Shown in pieces: positions 56,087-64,000 of a DNA stretch of 64,000 nt. Every line of letters starts with the position of its first letter. Within the stretch, counting starts at the first letter, position 1. The notes beneath the pieces are model-generated. The model was not told the DNA's origin and searched no databases. It saw only the letters and a list, made by a program, of their open reading frames with translations. The translations under genes and the position numbers were made by a program. Location of the stretch: the NCBI RefSeq assembly GCF_008802355.1, contig NZ_VZRA01000001.1, forward strand, positions 55,001 to 119,000, in the 5' to 3' direction. Source of the DNA: Oryzomonas sagensis. Lineage in GTDB: Bacteria > Desulfobacterota > Desulfuromonadia > Geobacterales > Pseudopelobacteraceae.

Positions 56087-58417
56087 CTAAAAGAGGCTGC
56101 CGATCGAAAACTCGAACCTGCCGCTACGACTGTCCAGCTCGGCGCGCGGGTTGACGGGGATGCCATACTCAAGACGGAGCGGCCCAAGCGGCGAAGCCCA
56201 TCTGATCCCCCCACCGTAGCTCAGCAGCAACGAACCGAACATCTTGCTGTATGAATCGTTGGTGCTATTGCCATAATCGAAGAACACGACCCCCTTGACC
56301 CCCGCCTCAGGCAGGATGGGGAAGGAAAACTCCATGTTGCCGTAGGCCTCCTTGTTGCCCCCGAGGTAGACCACTTCGTCGGATTTAACGCCGTTCTCCG
56401 GGCTTGCTGTCCCTAGATGCTTGGTCGGGGAAACCGTGCGGGCCTTGTAACCGCGCAGCGAGTAGATGCCGCCCAGGTAGAACTTCTCGTCGATCGGCAC
56501 CAGCTTCCCTCCCACCTCCTGGACATACCCCAAAGCCAGCTTGGTGGAGAAGATCAGCTTCTTGTAAATCGGGTGAAACCAGGTGTTCTCCAGGGTATAG
56601 CGGGCAAACTTGTTATTTCCCCCCAGACCGGCGAATTCGGCAGTAAGCGAATTGATGAAACCGGTTGTGGGGTCGAGGTGGTAGTCGGTGTTATTGTGGG
56701 TGATACTGGCCATGACCGAACTGGTCGTCGTCATTCCCAGCGGATAGGTGTCCGGATCGGAGGAGTGGAGGTCCTGATAGGCCTGCTGGGGGTTGTAGAT
56801 GTCCTTGATCTCATACTTGTACATGAAGAAGGTGCCGATAAAGTCGTTGATCGGGTACCCTCCTTTGATGTCGCCGCCGGTCAGGCGCCGGGTGTAGTCG
56901 CTGTAATCGCGCTGCGTCCGGTAGACGTCGGCCCCCAGCGTCCACTTGGTGTCGAGGAAGTAGGGATCGGTCAGGCCGAGGGAGTAGGTCTGGGACTTGC
57001 CGCCGATGGAACCGGAAACGTTCGCCTTGAGCCCCAGGCCGAGGAAATTCGATTGCTGCACGGACCCCTGCCCGATGATGCCGTCCAGGGAACTGTATCC
57101 GCCGCCGATGCTGAACGACCCGGTCGGCTTTTCCTTGACGTCCACGTTGACATTGAGTTTGTTGCCGGCGCTCCCCTTGGCCGTCGCAAGGTTGGCTTCC
57201 TCGAAAAAGCCCGTGTTCATAAGGTTTTGCTTGCTGCGCTTGATGCCGGTGGCGCTGTAGAGTTCGCCCTCGGTGATGCGCAACTCACGACGGACCACCT
57301 TGTCGCGGGTCTTGGGGTTGCCTGCGATATTGATCCGCTCGATGGAAACCAGCTCACCCTTTTCCATATCGAAACTCAAATCTATGGTCTGTTTTGCGCT
57401 GTCGGCCTTCGTCAATGGGTTGACGTTGGCAAAGGCATACCCCTTGTCGGCATAGGCATCTGTCAGGGTGGCTATATCGGTGCGCAGGGTGCTCCGACTG
57501 AAGATCTGTCCCGGCTCGACCTTGACCTTCTTGCGCAGTTCGCTCACCGGTTCAAGCAGGTCTCCCTTGAAGTCGAGGTCACCGATGCGGAACTGCTGCC
57601 CCTCCGTGATGCCGATGAACACCTCCAGCGCGTCCTTGGCATCGGTCAGCTTGACAACCGGCTCACCCACCTTGACATTGATGTAGCCGTTGTTCATGTA
57701 GTGGTCGGCGATCAGCAGGGCGTCGTTTTTCAACACCTCTTCCTTGTATGTGCCTGCCCCGGTCAGCCACGACAGAAACCACTTTTCCTTGGTTTCCATA
57801 ACCTTGAGCAACTGCTTGTCGGTGAAGGCCCTGTTCCCGTCGAAGCGGATGGTGCGGATAAGGATCTTCTTCCCTTCGGTGACCTTGAAGGTAATCGCAA
57901 GCTCCGTGGGCGTACGTTTTTCCGTCAGCGGTTCGATCTCGGCGAGATAGTACCCTTCGTCGCCGTAGAGTTTTTTCATCTTGGCAACGCTCTTGGCAAG
58001 GTCCTTGGTGGAGAGGATGGCATTCTGACGGAATTCCAAGGCCTCCTTGAGCTTGTCGGTACTGATTTCCTTGTTCCCCTCGAATTTAATGTCGCGGACA
58101 ACCGGTTTTTCCAGCACCGTATAGACGAGAACCACGCCTTTGTCGGTCTCTTCCGTCGCGGCCTGAATATCCTGGAAATGCCCCAGTTTGTAAATGGCGC
58201 GGATATCTGCGTCGGTCTTGTCGGCGGACAGGGTGTCGCCGGCCTTGCTCGAAACGACATTGAGGATGGCAGCCGATTCAATGCGCTGATTGCCCTTGGT
58301 CCGTACCTCGAGAATCTTTTCGCCCTCAGCCCGCGCCGTACCGGCGACGACAAGCTGAAACGCACATACCACCATCACTGCCATACGAAATATGGGCACT
58401 CTTCCCCCGAGACTCAC
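56087..58417 (-). CDS. bamA: Outer membrane protein assembly factor BamA
   Basis: A 776-residue outer-membrane insertase. A signal peptide is followed by five POTRA domains (about 30-425; e.g. VRDIKFEGNKEISTDKLKEAL, IRTIRFDGNRAFTDKQL, INIAGNPKTRDKVVRREL) and a 16-strand barrel with the conserved YSLRGYKARTVSP (the VRGF-like loop-6 motif) and a terminal Phe (FSIGSLF). The GTG start at 58417 follows the lolD stop by 5 bases without an obvious ribosome site. ATG 58384 is an alternative. Confidence 0.95.
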   Translation of the reverse strand: MSLGGRVPIFRMAVMVVCAFQLVVAGTARAEGEKILEVRTKGNQRIESAAILNVVSSKAGDTLSADKTDADIRAIYKLGHFQDIQAATEETDKGVVLVYTVLEKPVVRDIKFEGNKEISTDKLKEALEFRQNAILSTKDLAKSVAKMKKLYGDEGYYLAEIEPLTEKRTPTELAITFKVTEGKKILIRTIRFDGNRAFTDKQLLKVMETKEKWFLSWLTGAGTYKEEVLKNDALLIADHYMNNGYINVKVGEPVVKLTDAKDALEVFIGITEGQQFRIGDLDFKGDLLEPVSELRKKVKVEPGQIFSRSTLRTDIATLTDAYADKGYAFANVNPLTKADSAKQTIDLSFDMEKGELVSIERINIAGNPKTRDKVVRRELRITEGELYSATGIKRSKQNLMNTGFFEEANLATAKGSAGNKLNVNVDVKEKPTGSFSIGGGYSSLDGIIGQGSVQQSNFLGLGLKANVSGSIGGKSQTYSLGLTDPYFLDTKWTLGADVYRTQRDYSDYTRRLTGGDIKGGYPINDFIGTFFMYKYEIKDIYNPQQAYQDLHSSDPDTYPLGMTTTSSVMASITHNNTDYHLDPTTGFINSLTAEFAGLGGNNKFARYTLENTWFHPIYKKLIFSTKLALGYVQEVGGKLVPIDEKFYLGGIYSLRGYKARTVSPTKHLGTASPENGVKSDEVVYLGGNKEAYGNMEFSFPILPEAGVKGVVFFDYGNSTNDSYSKMFGSLLLSYGGGIRWASPLGPLRLEYGIPVNPRAELDSRSGRFEFSIGSLF

Positions 58418-58422
58418 AAGAA

Positions 58423-59094
58423 TTATTCAAGCCGTCCATCAACCAGCCGCACGGTTCTTCCCATGGCGGCAGCCAGATGTTCGTTATGGGTGACGACAAC
58501 CAGGGTCAGTCCCTTTTTCTGCTGCAATTCGGCCAAAAGAGCATGCACACCCTCGCTGGTCTTCATATCCAGATTGCCGGTCGGCTCATCCGCCAGCAGC
58601 AACTCCGGCGACAGCGCCAGGGCGCGCGCAATGGCCACCCGCTGCTGCTCGCCGCCGGACAATTCACCGGGGCGGTGCCCCAGGCGGTGGGAGAGCCCGA
58701 CATCATCCAGCAACTCCTCTGCCGTTGCCCTGGCCTTGTCACGAGCAGTGCGGGCGATCAGGGCCGGCATCATGACGTTTTCCAGGGCGGTGAATTCGGA
58801 CAGCAGATGGTGAAACTGGAAGACAAACCCGATGCTTTTGTTGCGGAAAAACGCCAGTTCACGGTCGCTTTTTCGAAAAATATCCTCGCCGCGAAAGCTG
58901 ACGGTCCCCGATGACGGCCGGTCCAGCGCCCCCAACAGGTGCAACAGCGTACTCTTGCCGGCACCCGAAGCCCCCACCAGGGCGGTGGTGGTCGCGGCTT
59001 CCAATTCAAGGTCGATGCCGGCCAGCACCTCAACCCTGTTCGGCCCGGTTGCATAGGTCTTGCACAGGGCGCGAACCTCGAGAAGGTTGCTCAC
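58423..59094 (-). CDS. lolD: Lipoprotein-releasing ABC transporter ATPase LolD
   Basis: A 223-residue ATPase that drives release of lipoproteins from the inner membrane with LolC/E. Walker A G41-ASGAGKS-T, signature LSGGEQQR, Walker [13 protein letters not shown] and H-loop [10 protein letters not shown] are intact. It lies between the permease gene and bamA, a conserved neighbourhood. The same protein group includes MacB-type ATPases; the context favours LolD. Confidence 0.92.
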   Translation of the reverse strand: MSNLLEVRALCKTYATGPNRVEVLAGIDLELEAATTTALVGASGAGKSTLLHLLGALDRPSSGTVSFRGEDIFRKSDRELAFFRNKSIGFVFQFHHLLSEFTALENVMMPALIARTARDKARATAEELLDDVGLSHRLGHRPGELSGGEQQRVAIARALALSPELLLADEPTGNLDMKTSEGVHALLAELQQKKGLTLVVVTHNEHLAAAMGRTVRLVDGRLE

Positions 59095-59145
59095 AATAGC
59101 ACCTCTTGACGAAAAACGCAGCGGGTTGAAAAAAATTCACATTTC

Positions 59146-60408
59146 CTACTCATAGCGCAACGCCTCGGCGGGCAGCATCCTGGACGCCTGCCACGATGGG
59201 TACAGGGTGGCGATGAACGAAATCAGCACCGCGGTCACCGATATCAGGACCACATCCGACGGCACCACCATCGACGGGAAATGGTCCAGATAATACACGT
59301 CCTTGCTGAAAAAGTTCAGGCCGGTGACCTTCTCGACGACGGTGATGATCGGCTCGAGATTGAGGGCGATGAGGAGCCCCGAGGCAACGCCCAGGATGGT
59401 GCCGATGACGCCTATGATCAGCCCTTCCAGGACGAATATTTTCATGATGCTGAGACCGGTGGCTCCCATGGATTTGAGGATGGCGATATCCCGGGTCTTC
59501 TCCATAACCACCATGAACAGGGTCGAGGCGATGCCGAAGGCCGCCACGAGGACGATGAGGGTCAGGATGATGAACATGACCATCTTCTCCGTCTTCAGGG
59601 CAAAGAGGATGTTGCGGTTCATCTGCATCCAGTCCCGGGCATAATAGTCGCCCCCCATGGTCCGGTTGATGGCGCGTGCCAGTTCTCCGGTATGATAGAC
59701 GTCATCCACCTTGAGCTGGATGCCGGAAACCGTATCCCCCAGGTCGAAGAAAGCCTGGGCCTGGGCCAGGCTGACGTATGCCAGGGTCGAGTCGTACTCG
59801 AACATGCCGGTATTGAAGATCCCCACCACGCGAAACGGCTTCATCTTGGGCATCATGCCCAAGGGGGTGATGTTCCCCAGGGGAGAAACCACGTTGATCG
59901 TGTCGCCGACGAACAGGTTCAGGTGTTTGGCCAACTCCTTGCCCACCACCAGCCCCGGCTGGCCGTCGGAGCCCGCCCCCATGACGGGGTCGAGTTTGTC
60001 GATGGAACCGTCTATGATCGACTTGCTCAGCTTGGTTACCAGGCGGTCCGACTGGACGTCGATCCCCCGCAGCACCACTCCGGAGACATTCTTGCCCGAC
60101 GACAGCATGACCTGGTTGTAGATGAACGGCGTGGCCGCCTGCACCCCTTTGAAGCCCTTGAGCTTCGCCATGACTTGCTGGTAGTCGTCCATGGGGGCGC
60201 CGCTGCGGATGACCACCACATGGGCATTGGTCCCGAGGATTTTTTCCTTCAGGTCTTCTTCAAAGCCGGTCATGACCGCCAGCACCACGATCAGCGCCAT
60301 GACGCCGAGGGTGACCCCGGCGGTGGAAATAAAGGTGATGATGGAAATGAATGTTGATTTGCGCTTGGCCTTCAGATAGCGCAACCCGATAAAAAGCTCG
60401 AAGGGCAT
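59146..60408 (-). CDS. lolC: Lipoprotein-releasing system permease LolC/LolE
   Basis: A 420-residue permease with four membrane segments: one at the N-terminus (about 22-48) and three in the FtsX domain (about 275-400). A large periplasmic loop lies between them. Signature starts: FIGLRYLKAKRKSTFISIITFISTAGVTLGVMALIV and the C-terminal LYPSWQASRMLPAEALRYE. Only one permease gene is present, so the complex may be a LolF-like homodimer. Follows lysS after 3 bases. Confidence 0.92.
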   Translation of the reverse strand: MPFELFIGLRYLKAKRKSTFISIITFISTAGVTLGVMALIVVLAVMTGFEEDLKEKILGTNAHVVVIRSGAPMDDYQQVMAKLKGFKGVQAATPFIYNQVMLSSGKNVSGVVLRGIDVQSDRLVTKLSKSIIDGSIDKLDPVMGAGSDGQPGLVVGKELAKHLNLFVGDTINVVSPLGNITPLGMMPKMKPFRVVGIFNTGMFEYDSTLAYVSLAQAQAFFDLGDTVSGIQLKVDDVYHTGELARAINRTMGGDYYARDWMQMNRNILFALKTEKMVMFIILTLIVLVAAFGIASTLFMVVMEKTRDIAILKSMGATGLSIMKIFVLEGLIIGVIGTILGVASGLLIALNLEPIITVVEKVTGLNFFSKDVYYLDHFPSMVVPSDVVLISVTAVLISFIATLYPSWQASRMLPAEALRYE

Positions 60409-60411
60409 CGC

Positions 60412-61890
<1,479 letters not shown>

Positions 61891-62052
61891 GGTGTTTTTT
61901 CAGCCTTTCGTAAGCAACAATCCGGGATTCGGTGGGGCAAGACTGGTAAAAATATCGCCAACATCCTGTCAGGTCAAGAAAAAAAGGAAGCGGCCGTCAA
62001 GCCCCGCCACAGGCGGTTCTCATCCTGCGGAGGGGGCTGACCGACAGGGGCA

Positions 62053-64000
62053 CTACCGGTTTTCTTCGTCCTTTTTGACGCTCCGGGAACGGCTCGCGCG
62101 TTTTTTCGGCGCCACGGCTTCCTCAACCACCGGCTCGGATGGGGCGGGGGCTTTGGCGGCCTTTTTAGCCGGAGCCCGGCGCGGTTTCGCCGTTTTTTTC
62201 TCCGGCTTCGCCGCCCCAGGGTCCGCTTCTACAGGGGGAGCGTCTGCCGCTGCCGGCGCCGGCTCGATCTTCTTCCGGGTGCGGGGGGCTTTGGCCCGTT
62301 TGGGCTTTTCCGTCTCCGGGGCCGCCTCGGTTTTATCCGCAACGGGCGGTTCGGGGGCAACGGCCCCGGGCTGGACGATAGCCGCTTCGTCCTCCTGCTT
62401 GGCCTTACGGGTCGTGCGGCGCGGCTTGGCACGCTTTTCGGGCGCCGGCTCCTCAGCCGGGGCAGCAGCGGCCGGGACGGCGACATCCGCGGCCACGGCG
62501 GCCGGTGCGGCGGCAGCCTCCGTGGCCGCCCGGGCCGTCTTGCCGCGCCGGGGCCTTTTGGGGACCGCCGCCGCTTCGGGCTCAACCGGGACAGCCTGTT
62601 CGGCGGGCGCCGCCGGGGCGGTTTCCACTGCCTCGGCCATTGGCGCCGCTGTTTCCGCGGTGTCCCCATCCTGCGCCTTGCCCCCTTTACGGCGACGGCG
62701 CTTGCGCTTTTTCTTGGCCGGGGTTTCCGGCGTAGCGTCGTCTTCCTGGTCGCGCGCGGCTTCCGCCGGTGGTGCGGCTTGCTGCCGCGATTCCTCCGGC
62801 CCCCCTTCCGGTGCCGGGGATTCGGCGGCCACGGCTACCGCCTCGGGTGCTCCGTCTCCGGCCGGTTTCTTCTTCTTGCGGCGGCGTTTGCGCTTCTTGC
62901 CACCTTCGGCAACGACGCCCTCGGCCACCTTTTCTTCCGCCCGCGCGGGTTCGGGCCGGTCAACCTTCCGTTCCGACGGTTCCGGCTGTTTCGGCGCCTC
63001 GGCAGCTTCCGCCTCGGAGGCACGGACATCCTCCATACGCGGTTTTTCCCGTTTGACGGTCTCCAGTTCGAGCTGGTTCATGGTAAAGGAGGGTTTCCCC
63101 TTCACCGTTACCTCGATCTCGTAATCGTTTTCGATCTGGGTCAGATCCCGCTTCTTGCGATTCAGCAGGTAATAGGCGACTTCCAGCGGCAGGGAACCGC
63201 GTACCTCGGCCACGGTCCCTTTGGCCGCGGCGGCATGCACCTTGCGCAGGAACGAGACGGCCATGGCCTCCACCGACTTGACCTTGCCGCGCCCCTCGCA
63301 GTGGGGGCACGCCAGGTGAATGGCGTCGTTGAGCGTCTTGGCGATGCGCTGGCGCGACATCTCCAGCATGCCGAATTCGGAGATCCGCCCCAGATTGACC
63401 CGGGCCTTGTCCATCTTGAGGGCATGTTTGAGGGCCTTCTCAACATCGCCGTTATGCTTCCGTTCCCGCATGTCGATGAAGTCGATCACGATCAGGCCGC
63501 CCAGGTCGCGCAACCGGAGCTGGCGCGCCACCTCTTCGGCGGCCTCCAGGTTGGTCTTGTAGGCGGTATCCTCAATCCCCCGCTCGCCGCAGGACTTGCC
63601 CGAGTTCACGTCGATGCTGACCAGCGCCTCGGTCGGTTCGATGATCAACGAGCCGCCGGAGGGAAGCGCAACCCGCTTCTCGTAGATCTGGTCGATCTGC
63701 TCTTCCAGTTGAAAACGGGAAAAAATGGGGCGTTTCTCCTTATGCAGCTTGACCCGTTTTTCGCACTTGGGCATGGTCTCGCGGAAAAACTCCTTGGCCT
63801 CCCGGTAGGCGTCCTTGCTGTCGACGAGCACCTCATCGATGTCGTCGGAAAAATAATCGCGGATGGAGCGGATGATCAGCCCGCTGTCGCGGTAGACTTC
63901 GCCCGCCCCGCTGATCCCTGCTGCCCGCGCTTTAATATCCGCGTACAACTCCAGCAGGTTTTCCAGGTCCTTGTGCAACTCCTCCGGCGTGCGCCCGACC
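62053..64000 (-). CDS. Ribonuclease E/G family protein (5' end outside window)
   Basis: The 649 visible codons lack the N-terminal S1 domain, which lies beyond the window edge. The catalytic DNase-I-like domain carries the metal ligands in SIDVNSGKS and VIDFIDM, and the zinc-link CPHCEGRGK. After about residue 300 of the visible part the protein turns into a 300-residue low-complexity tail rich in Ala, Pro, Glu and Lys/Arg with basic blocks (KKRKRRRKKKKP, KKKRKRRRRKGGK). Such tails in RNase E recruit degradosome partners and RNA. It processes or decays RNA in the cytoplasm. Confidence 0.93.
   Translation of the reverse strand, partial: VGRTPEELHKDLENLLELYADIKARAAGISGAGEVYRDSGLIIRSIRDYFSDDIDEVLVDSKDAYREAKEFFRETMPKCEKRVKLHKEKRPIFSRFQLEEQIDQIYEKRVALPSGGSLIIEPTEALVSIDVNSGKSCGERGIEDTAYKTNLEAAEEVARQLRLRDLGGLIVIDFIDMRERKHNGDVEKALKHALKMDKARVNLGRISEFGMLEMSRQRIAKTLNDAIHLACPHCEGRGKVKSVEAMAVSFLRKVHAAAAKGTVAEVRGSLPLEVAYYLLNRKKRDLTQIENDYEIEVTVKGKPSFTMNQLELETVKREKPRMEDVRASEAEAAEAPKQPEPSERKVDRPEPARAEEKVAEGVVAEGGKKRKRRRKKKKPAGDGAPEAVAVAAESPAPEGGPEESRQQAAPPAEAARDQEDDATPETPAKKKRKRRRRKGGKAQDGDTAETAAPMAEAVETAPAAPAEQAVPVEPEAAAVPKRPRRGKTARAATEAAAAPAAVAADVAVPAAAAPAEEPAPEKRAKPRRTTRKAKQEDEAAIVQPGAVAPEPPVADKTEAAPETEKPKRAKAPRTRKKIEPAPAAADAPPVEADPGAAKPEKKTAKPRRAPAKKAAKAPAPSEPVVEEAVAPKKRASRSRSVKKDEENR

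Noticed and set aside
56417-58813. 798-codon plus-strand frame opposite bamA and lolD
   Set aside because: It crosses two genuine minus-strand genes and has no recognisable domain.
62053-62990. Separate Ala/Pro-rich proteins in other frames of the RNase tail
   Set aside because: They arise from the repetitive GC-rich tail coding sequence and have no start sites or independent signals.

Overview
The window looks like chromosomal DNA of a Geobacter-type bacterium (order Geobacterales, formerly Deltaproteobacteria). The evidence is the high GC content, the fused nuoB-C-D gene, single-haem CxxCH proteins, a Dret/DUF3365-type haem sensor with HAMP and PAS parts, a membrane H+-pyrophosphatase, a short-form HisG, and dispersed palindromes of the kind common in Geobacter. 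Genus or species cannot be fixed from the sequence alone. No tRNA, rRNA, CRISPR array or complete transposase gene was recognised.

Region 1 (1-11.9 kb): the end of the window cuts a PBP1A gene (minus). A divergent haem/PAS sensor-like protein follows, then nuoA and a nuoBCD fusion (plus) that are not followed by nuoE-N. Opposite strand: a large hybrid histidine kinase coupled by overlap to an HD-GYP response regulator.

Region 2 (11.9-26.9 kb): murA-hisG-hisD (plus) and, 9.6 kb later, hisC-hisB. The gap holds accessory genes: a methyl-accepting chemotaxis protein, lrgAB with a divergent LysR regulator, an AT-richer patch with a DUF4145-like and an HNH-type protein, a beta-propeller lipoprotein, and several very small genes. 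The same hairpin terminator sequence follows hisD, the chemotaxis gene and the LysR gene.

Region 3 (26.9-31.1 kb): the TolA-associated lipoprotein cpoB/ybgF (minus), the K+-independent proton-pumping pyrophosphatase hppA (plus), a small monohaem cytochrome c and a ferritin-like protein (both minus).

Region 4 (31.1-61.9 kb): an almost continuous minus-strand envelope supercluster. Read in the direction of transcription it runs lysS, lolC/E-lolD, bamA, skp, lpxD, fabZ, lpxA, a Gfo/Idh oxidoreductase, a DegT aminotransferase, lpxB, msbA, an lpxL-type acyltransferase, a PAP2 phosphatase, waaA, a beta-propeller lipoprotein, lpxK, a Trm112-like protein, waaF, six further glycosyltransferases, waaC, a DUF4254 protein, another GT9 enzyme and tcdA. 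Together these make lipid A, add Kdo and heptose core, flip the molecule, and supply the lipoprotein-release and outer-membrane-protein assembly machines. The most interesting point is the oxidoreductase/aminotransferase pair locked by 4-base overlaps between lpxA and lpxB. It matches the GnnA/GnnB arrangement that makes the 3-amino sugar for amide-linked lipid A.

Region 5 (62.0-64.0 kb): the 3' part of an RNase E/G gene with a long, low-complexity basic/acidic tail.
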